Source: Microbacterium testaceum StLB037 | Lineage (GTDB): Bacteria > Actinomycetota > Actinomycetes > Actinomycetales > Microbacteriaceae | Assembly (NCBI RefSeq): GCF_008763945.1 | Contig: NZ_VTQH01000001.1 | Span: 1,612,110 to 1,676,109, forward strand | Direction: 5' to 3' | Length of the DNA: 64,000 nucleotides | Part shown: piece by piece, positions 36,062-45,433 of the stretch | How positions within the stretch are numbered: the first letter of the stretch is position 1 | How the letters are laid out: each line of letters begins with the position of its first letter | Notes under the pieces: model-generated | Seen by the model: the letters and a program-made list of their open reading frames with translations, nothing else | Database searches by the model: none | What the model was told of the DNA's origin: nothing | Program-made: the position numbers and the translations under genes

Positions 36062-37531
36062 TCAGCTGCGCACGGGGCTGTGCGCGGGTTCGAACTCCGA
36101 CCCGTCGGCGCCGGCGAGGCGCTCGCGGAACGCTTGCACGGTGCCCGGCCACAGCAGGGTGAGCCGGCCCGAGCGCGCGTCGACGTACCAGTTGCGGCAT
36201 CCGCCGGTCATCCAGGGAGTGGATGCCGCGGCGGCGTCGATCTCTGCGGTGTAGGCCGCTTCGGCCTCGGGGCGCACGCGCAGCACCCGCTGGGGGCGGC
36301 GGTCGCGCTCGGCGAGGGCGCGCACGACGTAGGCGGCCTGCTCTTCGGCCATGAGCACGGCCGAGTTGTGGCCGAGGCTCGCGTTGGGGCCGTTGAGCAC
36401 GAAGAGATTGGGGAAGCCGGCGACGACGGTCGAACCGAACGAGGTCATGCCCGCCGACCAGTGCTCGGCGAGGGTCTCGTCCTCGCCGCGGACGAGGTCG
36501 GCGTAGGGCTGCTCTGCCGAGGCGAATCCGGTCGCGAGCACGAGCACGTCGGCCTCGTACGTCTCACCGCTCGCGGCGGTGAGTGTCGACCCATCGACGC
36601 GCGCGAGGGCCGTCGGCTCGAGGGTCACGGCGTCCGACGCCACCGCGGGATAGAACGCGTCGGAGAGCAGCACGCGCTTGCAGCCGAAGGCGTAGTCGGG
36701 GGTGAGCGCGGAGCGCAGCGCGGGGTCGGCGACCTGCGCGTGCAGGTGCGCAAGGGCCGTGTCACGGGCGGTGGCGGATGCCGCGGCGTCACCCGAACGC
36801 GACGCGAAACGCTGCTCGCCCTCGGCGTAGAGCTCCGCCCGCAGGCGCGCGAGGGCCCCGGGGCTGTCGGCGAGACGTTCGCGCTCGGCGACGGGGATGT
36901 CACCGCCGCCGCGGGGGACGATCCACGCCGGGGTGCGCTGGAAGAGCGTGACGTGCGCGGCGCGGCGCGCGAGCTCGGGCACGAGCTGCACGGCGCTCGC
37001 CCCGGTGCCGACGACGGCGACACGCGTGCCGGTGAGGTCGACGTCGTGGTTCCACCGCGCGGAGTGGAACAGCGGCCCCGCGAACGACTCGAGTCCGGTG
37101 ATTGTGGGGACGAACGGCTCGGTCAGGCGCCCGCACGCGAGCACGAGCGAGCGGGCGAGGAGCTCTTCGGCTCCGGTGTCGATGCGCCACACCGACGTCT
37201 CGGCGTCCCACGCGGCGCCCAGCATCGGGGTGCCCAGCCGCAGCTTGTCGCCGAGCTCTTCGCGAGCGGCGACGTCGCGGAGGTAGTCCTGGATCTCGCC
37301 GCCTGGAGCGAAGGTGCGCGACCAGCCCGCGTTGGGGTGCGCGGCGAGGCTGTAGAGGTGTGCGGGCACGTCGCACGCGACGCCGGGGTAGGTGTTGTCG
37401 CGCCACGTGCCGCCGACGTCGGCCGCGCGTTCGAGCACGATCACGTCGTCGCGTCCCGCGCGGCGCAGCGCCCCGATCATCGCGAGACCGGCGAACCCGG
37501 CCCCGACCACGACGGTGTCGACGACCCTCAC
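36062..37531 (-). CDS. flavin-dependent monooxygenase (Baeyer-Villiger type)
   Basis: A 489-aa class B flavoprotein monooxygenase. FAD motif VVVGAGFAGLAM near residue 8, Baeyer-Villiger fingerprint FAGPLFHSARWNHD near 145, NADPH motif VAVVGTGASAVQ near 165, and LATGF near 350. Substrate unknown. Its GTG overlaps the fbiC stop by 4 bp and fgd follows 17 nt downstream, so it is embedded in the F420 operon; whether it works with F420 is not known. Confidence 0.88.
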   Translation of the reverse strand: MRVVDTVVVGAGFAGLAMIGALRRAGRDDVIVLERAADVGGTWRDNTYPGVACDVPAHLYSLAAHPNAGWSRTFAPGGEIQDYLRDVAAREELGDKLRLGTPMLGAAWDAETSVWRIDTGAEELLARSLVLACGRLTEPFVPTITGLESFAGPLFHSARWNHDVDLTGTRVAVVGTGASAVQLVPELARRAAHVTLFQRTPAWIVPRGGGDIPVAERERLADSPGALARLRAELYAEGEQRFASRSGDAAASATARDTALAHLHAQVADPALRSALTPDYAFGCKRVLLSDAFYPAVASDAVTLEPTALARVDGSTLTAASGETYEADVLVLATGFASAEQPYADLVRGEDETLAEHWSAGMTSFGSTVVAGFPNLFVLNGPNASLGHNSAVLMAEEQAAYVVRALAERDRRPQRVLRVRPEAEAAYTAEIDAAAASTPWMTGGCRNWYVDARSGRLTLLWPGTVQAFRERLAGADGSEFEPAHSPVRS

Positions 37532-39882
37532 GCGCGGGCTCCCTCGGCGGTGCGCGGCGCCACCCGGTAGTCGGTCGTCCGCAGGCGGAACGGCCGCATG
37601 AGGCTGCGGGCGATGCGCTCGGCCGCAGCGACCGGCAGCTCGAGCCCCTGCTCGATGCCCGTGTCGGGCAGCACGCGGCCGTCGTAGAGGGTGCCGCCGA
37701 GGTCGTCTCCGCCCGAGCGCAGCAGCACGGCCGCGGTCTCGCGTCCGACGCGGGTCCACGGGATCTGTACGTGCGAGATGCTCCCCGACAGGGCGAGGCG
37801 CGACACGGCGACCATCGCGCGGTGTTCGTCGAGCGCGCTGCGCCCCTCGACCAGCGCGACGTCGCCGCCGGGCAGGGGGATCGGCACGAACTCCGCGAAG
37901 CCGCGAGTCTCGGCCTGAATCTCGCGCAGGCGTCGCAGGTGCGCGATGCGCTCCTCGGCGGTCTCGACGTGGCCGTAGAACAGCACCGAGGTCGAGCGGA
38001 ACCCGGCGCGGTGCGCCGCGGCGATGCCCTCGACCCAGCGATCGATCTCGAGGTCGCCGGGCGCGACGAGGGCGCGCACGCGCTCGCTGAGGATCTTCAC
38101 GCCCGTGCCCGGGACGGTGTCGACCCCGGCCTCACGCATCGCGGCGAGGGCGCCGTCGAGTCCGAGCCCCCCGCGCTCGACGAGGTCGCGCACGTCGAGC
38201 GGACGGTACGCGTGCACGTGAATGCCGGGAGCTGCGCGCTTCGCCGCCCGCACGAGGTCGAGGTAGCCCGAGGGGTCTTCGTCGGATCGGAGCGCGCCCT
38301 GGATGCAGATCTCGGTCGCGCCGAGCGCGGCGGCATCCTCGGCGATCTGCTCCGCATCGTCGAGGTCGAACTCTCCGGCGCCCGCCCGACCCGTGCGACG
38401 GAAGCCGGTCGAGGTGAGGTTGCGGTTCTGCACGAGGGTGATCGGCTCGCCGACCGTGTAGCGGCGGGCGTCGTCCGCCGCGGCGGTGAGGGCGTCGAGC
38501 TCGGCACCGGTGGCGCGAAGCAGCCGGACCCAGTCGTCGTCGCCGAGGTCGAGAGGGGCGGATGCCGCCCGCTCGGCCAGCCGCTTCACGCCCGGGTCGA
38601 CGGCACTCGCGGCGGGCACCGTCACCGGGGCGAGCGCTGCAGCGGGCTTCACGTCGGCCGCGAGTCCCGCGGCATCCGCCAATGCCCGAACAGGAGCGTG
38701 CAGCGCCGGGTCGATCCAGCGCTCGGCGTCGCCCACGAACTCGGGGTGCGCGGTGAGGCGCTCGCGGAGGACGTATCCCCGCTCCGCGGTCTGGGCCGCG
38801 AGGTCGTCGATCTGCGGCCACGGACGCTCGGGGTTCACGTGATCAACGGTGAGGGGCGAGACGCCGCCCCAATCGTCGATACCCGCGTCGATCAGCAGGC
38901 TCAGCTCGCGCGGGTCGGAGAGGTTCGGCGGCACCTGGATGCGCATGTCGGCGCCGAACACGAGTCGCGCGACGGCGACGGTGGCGAGGTATTCGTGCAT
39001 ATCGGCATCCGGTGCGCCCTGCATCGCGGTGCGGGGCTTCGCGCGGAAGTTCTGCACGATGACCTCTTGCACGTGGCCGTGGCGGTCGTCGATCTCGCGC
39101 AGAGCGACGAGCGACTCGGCGCGGTCGCGCACCGTCTCGCCGATACCCACGAGAATGCCGGTCGTGAACGGGATGCTGGCAGCCCCGGCGTCGTCGATGA
39201 CCTTGAGGCGCAGAGCCGGGTCCTTGTCGGGCGAGCCGAAGTGCACCTGCCCGGGCTCTTCGTACAGGCGCCGGGACGTGGTCTCCAGCATCATGCCCAT
39301 CGACGGCGAGACCGGCCGCAGCGCGGCGAGTTCGTCGGGGTGCATGACGCCGGGATTGGCGTGCACGAGCATGCCGGTCTCGGCGGTGATGAGCCGGGCG
39401 ACATGGGCGACGTAGTCGATGGTGGAGGCGAATCCATGCTCGTCGAGCCACGCGCGGGCCTCGGGCCAGCGCTCTTCGGGCCGGTCGCCGAGGGTCAGCA
39501 GAGCTTCTTTGCAGCCCATCGCCTGGCCCTGCCGCACGACCGTGAGCACCTGCTCGGGGCTCATGTACGCGGGCTTGCGCAGCAGGGCGAGCTGGCCGGG
39601 GGTGTCGACGAAGATGCAGTAGTGGCACCGGTCGCGGCACAGGGTCGTCAGCGGCACGAAGACCTTGCGCGAGTAGGTGAGGACGCTCGGTCGGCCCGCG
39701 CGGTCCAGTCCCTCGTCGCGCAGCGCCGCCGCGACGCGGAACAGCGCGGGCAAGGGGGCGTGGAGAAGCGCCTCGGTCTCATCGACGTCGGGGCGGTGAC
39801 CCCCCGAGATCGCCGCGAGGAGATCGTCGATCGAGGTGCCTCGGGCCGGTGCGACTCGCGGCGCAACGCTGCCCGTGCTCAT
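37528..39882 (-). CDS. fbiC: FbiC (CofG-CofH fusion), with the CofH cluster motif missing
   Basis: Fused FO synthase, 784 aa, making the deazaflavin FO from tyrosine and a ribitylaminouracil. The CofG half has an intact radical-SAM CX3CX2C motif at Cys82, Cys86 and Cys89, and LHAP, GQAMGCKEALLTLG, PNLSD follow. In the CofH half the family normally has NRN, then a short strand with CX3CX2C, then RR; here residues 486-496 read NRNLTSTGFRR, so about 12 residues including all three Cys are gone. The half otherwise keeps IHVHAYRPLD, SVLFYGHVETAEERI and EFVPIPLP. Only one Cys is left in this half. See findings. Confidence 0.88.
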   Translation of the reverse strand: MSTGSVAPRVAPARGTSIDDLLAAISGGHRPDVDETEALLHAPLPALFRVAAALRDEGLDRAGRPSVLTYSRKVFVPLTTLCRDRCHYCIFVDTPGQLALLRKPAYMSPEQVLTVVRQGQAMGCKEALLTLGDRPEERWPEARAWLDEHGFASTIDYVAHVARLITAETGMLVHANPGVMHPDELAALRPVSPSMGMMLETTSRRLYEEPGQVHFGSPDKDPALRLKVIDDAGAASIPFTTGILVGIGETVRDRAESLVALREIDDRHGHVQEVIVQNFRAKPRTAMQGAPDADMHEYLATVAVARLVFGADMRIQVPPNLSDPRELSLLIDAGIDDWGGVSPLTVDHVNPERPWPQIDDLAAQTAERGYVLRERLTAHPEFVGDAERWIDPALHAPVRALADAAGLAADVKPAAALAPVTVPAASAVDPGVKRLAERAASAPLDLGDDDWVRLLRATGAELDALTAAADDARRYTVGEPITLVQNRNLTSTGFRRTGRAGAGEFDLDDAEQIAEDAAALGATEICIQGALRSDEDPSGYLDLVRAAKRAAPGIHVHAYRPLDVRDLVERGGLGLDGALAAMREAGVDTVPGTGVKILSERVRALVAPGDLEIDRWVEGIAAAHRAGFRSTSVLFYGHVETAEERIAHLRRLREIQAETRGFAEFVPIPLPGGDVALVEGRSALDEHRAMVAVSRLALSGSISHVQIPWTRVGRETAAVLLRSGGDDLGGTLYDGRVLPDTGIEQGLELPVAAAERIARSLMRPFRLRTTDYRVAPRTAEGARA

Positions 39883-40002
39883 TCGTCCAGGCTATCCCCC
39901 GGCTCCGACATCCGGGCCGTGGTCGCGCACAGCGGGTGATCGTTGCGGTCCTGTGAGGTGAGGCACCGGTGCGTGCCGCCGGACGCTGGCAGGATGGAAG
40001 CC

Positions 40003-40392
40003 ATGGTGACCCTGCTGCTCGATTCGACGCAGCTCGAGGTCGTGCTCTCGCCGACCGAGCGTGCGCTGTCCTTCCGCAAGAGCAACATCGTCGTCCCGCG
40101 TGAGCACATCGAACGGGTGCAGCTCACCGACGACGCGTGGACCTGGATCCGCGGCGTGCCGAACCCCGGGATCAACCTGCCCGTCGCCGTCGGCGCGGGC
40201 ACGTGGAAGTCGGCCGGGGGCAACGACTTCGTCATCATCCGCGGCCGTAAGCCCAGCGTCGTCGTCGACCTCCGAGGTCATGCCGAGTTCGAGCGACTCG
40301 TGCTGACGACCAAGCACGGGGTCGCGTTGCTCAAGGCGCTGCGGCTCGACGTGGCATCCGAGCCCGAGAACGTCGCCGACATCGTGAGCTGA
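40003..40392 (+). CDS. conserved hypothetical protein, PH-like
   Basis: A 129-aa protein with alternating beta strands (VTLLLDSTQLEVVLSPTERALSF, VVPREHIERVQL, NDFVIIRGRKPSVVVDL) ending in a helix, consistent with a bacterial PH-like fold (inference). Start at ATG 40003 after AGGATGGAAGCC; an ATG at 39994 is in frame. Convergent with the TSUP gene, 10 bp apart. Confidence 0.65.
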   Translation: MVTLLLDSTQLEVVLSPTERALSFRKSNIVVPREHIERVQLTDDAWTWIRGVPNPGINLPVAVGAGTWKSAGGNDFVIIRGRKPSVVVDLRGHAEFERLVLTTKHGVALLKALRLDVASEPENVADIVS

Positions 40393-40402
40393 CGAGCGCC
40401 GT

Positions 40403-41221
40403 CTACGACGTGAACTGCACCACCGTGTCCCACGCGAGCTTCACGATCAGGATCGACAGCGTCACGAGGAACACGATCCGCACGAAGCCGCTGCCGCGTC
40501 GCGTCGCCATGTGAGCCCCGATGAAGCCGCCGGTGATGTTCATCGCGGCCATCGCGAGCCCGAGCACGAGCAGGATCTCGCCGTGCACTCCGTACACCGC
40601 GAGCGCGGCGAGGTTCGTGGTGAGGTTGGCGATCTTGGCGTTGACGCTCGCCTGCAGAAAGCCGTAGCCGAGCACGCTCACGATGAGGATCACGAAGAAC
40701 GAGCCGGTTCCCGGACCCAGGATGCCGTCGTAGAACCCGACCGCGAGACCGATCGCCGCCGCACGCCAGGCGATGGCCGTCGCCTTGTCGTGCCGGGGCT
40801 CGTGGTGCAGGCCCATCTGCGGCTTGAAGAGCGTGTAGAGCGCGACGGCGATCACCGCGACGAGCACGATCGGGGTCAGCACCTCTCGAGGGACGAACCG
40901 CGAGAGTGCGGCGCCGACCGTGGAGCCCGCGTACGCCCCCGCCACGAGCGGGATCAGCAGCACGAGCTGCACCCTGATCTTGCGCAGGTAGACCCAACTG
41001 GCCGAGAGCGTGCCGAAGAACGACGACAGCTTGTTCGTTCCGAGGATGAACGGGGTCGCGACGTCTTTCGGGACGCCGATCACGAGGGCGGGGAGCTGGA
41101 TGAGCCCACCCCCGCCGACGACGGCGTCGACCCAGCCGGCGACACCCGCGGCGATCAACAGCAGCACGAGCGCGGCCACCGAAACGGGGAGCCACTCGGC
41201 GATCACCGGTCCATCGAGCAC
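40403..41221 (-). CDS. TSUP-family permease (TauE/SafE)
   Basis: A 272-aa membrane protein with about eight hydrophobic segments and the repeated family motif VDAVVGGGGLIQLPAL / GFYDGILGPGTGSFFVI in its two halves. These permeases export sulfite or organosulfonates or related anions. GTG start at 41221 with GAGAAT five bases upstream. Confidence 0.88.
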   Translation of the reverse strand: MLDGPVIAEWLPVSVAALVLLLIAAGVAGWVDAVVGGGGLIQLPALVIGVPKDVATPFILGTNKLSSFFGTLSASWVYLRKIRVQLVLLIPLVAGAYAGSTVGAALSRFVPREVLTPIVLVAVIAVALYTLFKPQMGLHHEPRHDKATAIAWRAAAIGLAVGFYDGILGPGTGSFFVILIVSVLGYGFLQASVNAKIANLTTNLAALAVYGVHGEILLVLGLAMAAMNITGGFIGAHMATRRGSGFVRIVFLVTLSILIVKLAWDTVVQFTS

Positions 41222-41290
41222 GGTTGATTCTCACCGAACCGAGACGGGCCGACCAAATGCCCGGACGGTGCGCGCACACGCGCGGCTCGT

Positions 41291-42109
41291 TCAGTCGATG
41301 TCGCGGCGCCAGGTGGTGAAGAAGCCGATGACGAGGAAGACGACCGCGTACCCGAGCAGCACGAGGCCGCCCGCCCACCACTCGAGACTGCTGTTGGCGC
41401 CCGTCCCCATCGTGCCGAAGATCGTCTGGCCGACCAGGGCGTCGCTCGCAGCGCTCGGGAACCACTTGACGACGTCGCCGAACCCCTCGACCAAGCCGCC
41501 GATGGTGCGCACGATCGGCTCGACGAAGAGCGTGACCGCGAGGACGATGACGATCGCGGCGACCTGGTTGCGCACGACCGTGCCGACTCCGATGCCGACG
41601 AGGGCCCAGAGGGCGAACGCCAGCAGCATGCGTCCGATGAGCACCCACGTGTCGGAGTCGCCCAGGGCGGCGTCGATCCCGAAGATGCTCAGGACCCCCG
41701 CGCCGGCGGCGACCGCGGCGATCGAGCCCAGGATGCCGTAGAGCAGCCCGACCACGATGCCGACGACGAACTTGCCGACGAGGACGACGCCGCGGCGCGG
41801 GGTCGACAGGAACGTCGGCGTCAGCGTCTTGTGGCGGAACTCGGTGGTGACCATGAGCGTGCCGATGAGCAGCGGGAAGACGTAGCCCACCGCCGTGGCG
41901 GAGCTGTAGACGAGAGGGGGGACCCCCTCGGTCGACATCGCGGGGCCGTTCGCTCCCGCGAGCTCGCCGGAGGCGACGCCGCCGAAGACGAAGGCGAGGG
42001 CGGCGGCGGTGAAGCCGACGTACGCGACGAGGACGATCGCCAGCACCCACCATCCGACGGTGCTGAACTGCTTGGTGTACTCCGCGCGCGTGGCGGCGAC
42101 GAGGCTCAT
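41291..42109 (-). CDS. ABC-2 type transporter permease
   Basis: A 272-aa permease with six hydrophobic segments and the EFRHKTLTPTFLSTPRR loop after the second, typical of actinobacterial ABC-2 exporters of the NatB/YhfP kind. ATG overlaps the stop of the ATPase (ATGA). Substrate unknown. Confidence 0.88.
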   Translation of the reverse strand: MSLVAATRAEYTKQFSTVGWWVLAIVLVAYVGFTAAALAFVFGGVASGELAGANGPAMSTEGVPPLVYSSATAVGYVFPLLIGTLMVTTEFRHKTLTPTFLSTPRRGVVLVGKFVVGIVVGLLYGILGSIAAVAAGAGVLSIFGIDAALGDSDTWVLIGRMLLAFALWALVGIGVGTVVRNQVAAIVIVLAVTLFVEPIVRTIGGLVEGFGDVVKWFPSAASDALVGQTIFGTMGTGANSSLEWWAGGLVLLGYAVVFLVIGFFTTWRRDID

Positions 42110-43356
42110 CGCTGGACCTCCTGGTCGGCGGGCTGTGCGGCGGGTCGATCGGCCGGCTGGTCGGGCGAGACGATGTCGATCACGCCGGTCGAGGCGACGG
42201 CGTACGACTGCCGCGGACCCGTGTCGGGTGCGGCGGTCGCGGGGCGCAGCGTGCGCGGCGGGGTCAGAACCGCCACGAGGGCGGTCGAGGGGCGGGCCTC
42301 GTCACGCGGGGCCGAAGCTTCCGCCGAGAGTGCGTCGTGGCTCACGGCCGGCGCGGGTTCTGCGGCCGGGTCAGGGAAGGCGTCGAGGCTCGTCGCGGGC
42401 GCCGGGGTGCCGGCATCCGGAATCGATCCTGCCGCGGAGACCGCGCCCGCGCTCTCGTGGACGCGCACGCCGCTCACGAGTTCGAGGAAGATGTCTTCGA
42501 GGCTCGCGCCCTTGCTCTGGAGGTTCGACAGGGCGATCCCCGCACCGGCGGCCAGCCCGCCGATCTCGACCGGATCGTGGTGGCGGATCGTGAAGCCGTT
42601 GCGCAGCAGCTGGTACTCGATGCCGCTCTCGTCGAGCACGCGCGACAGACCCGGGCGATCGGGGGAGTCGACGACGGTCGCGAACTCGTCGGGATCGGCG
42701 AGGTCTTCGATGCCGCCCTGGAACACCAGACGGCCGCGCGAGATGATCAGCAGCGCGTCGACCGTCTGCTGCACCTCGGCGAGCAGGTGCGAGGAGATGA
42801 GGACCGTGCGTCCCTCTTCGGCGAGGTGCCTCAGCAGCGAGCGCATCCAGCGGATGCCCTCGGGGTCGAGGCCGTTCGACGGCTCGTCGAGCACGACCAC
42901 CCCCGGGTCGCCTAGGAGGGCGGTGGCCAGCCCCAGGCGCTGGCGCATGCCGAGCGAGAAGCCGCCGACGCGGCGACCGGCGACGTCGGCCAGTCCGACG
43001 AGACCCAGCACATCGTCGATGCGGGAGGTCGGCAGGCCCGCGGCGCGGGCGTAGACGTTGAGGTGGTTCGCGGCGGATCGACCCGGGTGGAAGCTCGAGG
43101 CCTCGAGCGCCGCGCCCACCGTCTGCAGCGGTGAGGACAGCTCGCTGAAGCGCTTGCCGCCGATCGTGGCGGTGCCCGTGGTGGGGCGGACGAGCCCCAG
43201 CAGCATGCGCAGGGAGGTGGTCTTGCCGGCGCCGTTGGGACCGAGGAAGCCGGTGACCTGCCCGGGTTCGATGCGGGCGGAGAGATCGTCGACCGCGGAG
43301 ATCGCACCGAAGCGTTTCGTGAGCCCGGCGAGCTCCAGCACCTGTCCGTCGGGCAT
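42106..43356 (-). CDS. ABC transporter ATP-binding protein with long C-terminal tail
   Basis: A 416-aa ATPase: Walker A GPNGAGKTT near 42, signature FSLGMRQRLGLA, Walker B VVVLDEPSNGLDPEG, switch His in LISSHLLAEV. After the normal end at about 310 there is an extra 100-residue Ala/Pro-rich tail with no homology I recognise. Start ATG at 43356 with a GAAAGG site. Partner of the following permease. Confidence 0.88.
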   Translation of the reverse strand: MPDGQVLELAGLTKRFGAISAVDDLSARIEPGQVTGFLGPNGAGKTTSLRMLLGLVRPTTGTATIGGKRFSELSSPLQTVGAALEASSFHPGRSAANHLNVYARAAGLPTSRIDDVLGLVGLADVAGRRVGGFSLGMRQRLGLATALLGDPGVVVLDEPSNGLDPEGIRWMRSLLRHLAEEGRTVLISSHLLAEVQQTVDALLIISRGRLVFQGGIEDLADPDEFATVVDSPDRPGLSRVLDESGIEYQLLRNGFTIRHHDPVEIGGLAAGAGIALSNLQSKGASLEDIFLELVSGVRVHESAGAVSAAGSIPDAGTPAPATSLDAFPDPAAEPAPAVSHDALSAEASAPRDEARPSTALVAVLTPPRTLRPATAAPDTGPRQSYAVASTGVIDIVSPDQPADRPAAQPADQEVQR

Positions 43357-43453
43357 ACGGCACCTTTCGTTCTGCGTGCGTTCTTCCCATCTTCCCCGAT
43401 CCGGGGGCGAAAACACAGTTGTCCACAGCCGAGGGCGCGGCGGGGCGGCTGTG

Positions 43454-43459
43454 TAACGT
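43454..43459 (+). promoter_or_regulatory. -10 box (TAACGT), leaderless promoter
   Basis: TAACGT, six bases, then GTG at 43466. It lies in a divergent region of 109 bp with the ABC operon. Confidence 0.55.
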
Positions 43460-43465
43460 GGCACC

Positions 43466-44581
43466 GTGCACGCACAGCGAACCGAAGACGTCAGCGCGGG
43501 CGAGAGCGCGGGCGAGACCCCCGCCGCCGGCGCCCCCGCCGACAGCGTCCTCGTCGGAGGCCGGGGCGGCCTCGGTCACCTGACGCTGAATCGCCCGCGG
43601 GCCATCAACGCCCTCGACCTCGAGATGATCCGCGCTCTGCACCTCACGCTCGACCGCTGGGAGAACGACACCGACGTCGACGTGGTCCTGCTCGACGGCG
43701 CGGGCGAGCGTGGCTTCTGCGCCGGCGGAGACGTACGCGCGCTCCACGAGATGGTCACGGCGGGTCGGGTCGACGAGGTGCACGCCTTCTTCCGCGAGGA
43801 GTACGCGCTCGATCACTGCATCGCGATCTCCCGCAAGCCGGTGATCGCGATCGCCGACGGCGTCTGCATGGGCGGGGGCATCGGGCTCGCCGGTCACGCG
43901 GCCATCCGCATCGTGACGGAGCGCTCGAAGCTCGCCATGCCCGAGACCCGCATCGGCTTCACCCCCGACGTGGGCGGCTCATGGTTGCTGGGTCGCGCCC
44001 CCGGCCGGATCGGCGAGTACCTGGCTCTCACGGGCGGGACGATGGATGCCGCGGACGCGGTGTACGCCGGCTTCGCCGACCACATGGTGCCCACCGCGCA
44101 CCTCGAGGCGCTGTACGAGGCGCTCGAGAACCGCGCCGACCCGTCGAGCCCGACCGAGCTGGTTCTGCTCTTCGACGAGACCCCCGAGCGCTCGCGGCTC
44201 GAGGACGCGCGCGAGTGGATCGACGACGCTTTCGCGGCCGAGGATGTCTTCGGCATCCTGGACCGCCTGCGTCGGCGACCCGAACCCGAAGCGCGCGAGA
44301 CGGCCGAGCTGCTCGCGTCGTCGGCGCCGACGGCGCTCGCCGTGACGCTCGAGGCGGTCCGCCGCGCTCGGGAGCTGCCGTCTTTGCGGGCGGCTCTGGC
44401 GCAAGAGTACGGACTGGTCATGTGGTTCGCCTTCACGCAGCCGGATCTCGTCGAGGGGATCCGCGCCCAGGTCGTCGACAAGGATCGGTCGCCGTCGTGG
44501 TCGCCCGCGCGCCTCGAGGATCTTCCCGCCGAGCGCGTCGCCGAGGCCTTCGCCTACGCTCCCGACCCCGCGCTGTGGTGA
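43466..44581 (+). CDS. 3-hydroxyisobutyryl-CoA hydrolase-like crotonase
   Basis: A 371-aa crotonase-fold protein. LTLNRPRAINALDLEMI, ERGFCAGGDVRAL (oxyanion hole) and MGGGIGLAGHAAIRI with MPETRIGFTPDVGGSW match 3-hydroxyisobutyryl-CoA hydrolase of valine breakdown, whose length (about 350-380) it has; plain enoyl-CoA hydratases are near 260. The first 30 residues are low complexity. Leaderless GTG start. Confidence 0.85.
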   Translation: MHAQRTEDVSAGESAGETPAAGAPADSVLVGGRGGLGHLTLNRPRAINALDLEMIRALHLTLDRWENDTDVDVVLLDGAGERGFCAGGDVRALHEMVTAGRVDEVHAFFREEYALDHCIAISRKPVIAIADGVCMGGGIGLAGHAAIRIVTERSKLAMPETRIGFTPDVGGSWLLGRAPGRIGEYLALTGGTMDAADAVYAGFADHMVPTAHLEALYEALENRADPSSPTELVLLFDETPERSRLEDAREWIDDAFAAEDVFGILDRLRRRPEPEARETAELLASSAPTALAVTLEAVRRARELPSLRAALAQEYGLVMWFAFTQPDLVEGIRAQVVDKDRSPSWSPARLEDLPAERVAEAFAYAPDPALW

Positions 44582-44599
44582 CGAAGAGGTGATCCGGAC

Positions 44600-45433
44600 G
44601 TGACCTCGCCGCGGCGCCGCTGGTCGATCGGTCGAGCCCTCGACGGGTTCTTCTTCGTCTTCGCCGGTCTCGCCGCGATCTGGCTCGCGTACCTGAGCCT
44701 GACGCAGTCGTTCTCGCTCGGGTGGGCGGGCGTGCTCATGGCCATGGCCTTCTGGGTGCTGCTCGCCTATCTGGTGCTGCCGCGGTTGCACCGGATCCTC
44801 ACCGCGATCTACGTCCCCGACTACTTCATGGGGCGCACCCGCACGTCCGACGGTCTGCTGGGCGACCCGGTCAACCTGGCTCTGCTGGGCGAGCGCGCCC
44901 AGATCGAGGCGGTGATGCTCACGGCGGGATGGATCCCGGCCGATCCGGTCGATCTCCGGTCCTCGTGGCGCATCATCGCGTCGACGCTGACCCGTCGCAG
45001 CTACCCCCGCGCGCCGGTGAGTCCGCTGTTCCTCTTCGGTCGGATGCAGGATCTCGCGTACCAGCAGGAGGTCGCCGGCTCTCCCGCCCAGCGTCACCAC
45101 GTCCGCCTGTGGCGGTGCCCGGACGGATGGTTGCTGCCCGGGGGACGTCGGGTCGACTGGCTGGCGGCCGGCACCTTCGATCGCGCGGTGGGCCTGTCGC
45201 TGTTCACCCTGCAGGTCACGCACCGGATCGATGCCGACACCGACATCGAGCGCGATCACATCGTCTCGAGCGTCACCGCCGTGCCCGGGGTGCGGGTCGA
45301 CGTCATCCGCGATTTCGCGACCGGGTATCACTCCCGCAACGGCGGAGGGGACAGCATCACCACCGACGGCGACCTGCCCATCGTCGACGTGCGGGGCGTC
45401 CGCCCGTCGGGCCAGGCGGGGGTGACGTCGTGA
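44600..45433 (+). CDS. LssY C-terminal domain-like membrane protein
   Basis: A 277-aa protein with two N-terminal hydrophobic segments (16-34, 42-62) followed by a soluble domain containing ERAQIEAVMLTAGW and PLFLFGRMQDLAYQQEV, which I associate with the LssY C-terminal domain of unknown function. GTG start with an upstream GAAGAGG site; stop overlaps the next gene (GTGA). Confidence 0.75.
   Translation: MTSPRRRWSIGRALDGFFFVFAGLAAIWLAYLSLTQSFSLGWAGVLMAMAFWVLLAYLVLPRLHRILTAIYVPDYFMGRTRTSDGLLGDPVNLALLGERAQIEAVMLTAGWIPADPVDLRSSWRIIASTLTRRSYPRAPVSPLFLFGRMQDLAYQQEVAGSPAQRHHVRLWRCPDGWLLPGGRRVDWLAAGTFDRAVGLSLFTLQVTHRIDADTDIERDHIVSSVTAVPGVRVDVIRDFATGYHSRNGGGDSITTDGDLPIVDVRGVRPSGQAGVTS

Noticed and set aside
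37528..39882. Compensated frameshift as cause of the missing Cys motif in FbiC
   Set aside because: Conserved residues on both sides (NRN before, RR and the following acidic helix after) are in the same frame and the gap is a multiple of three.
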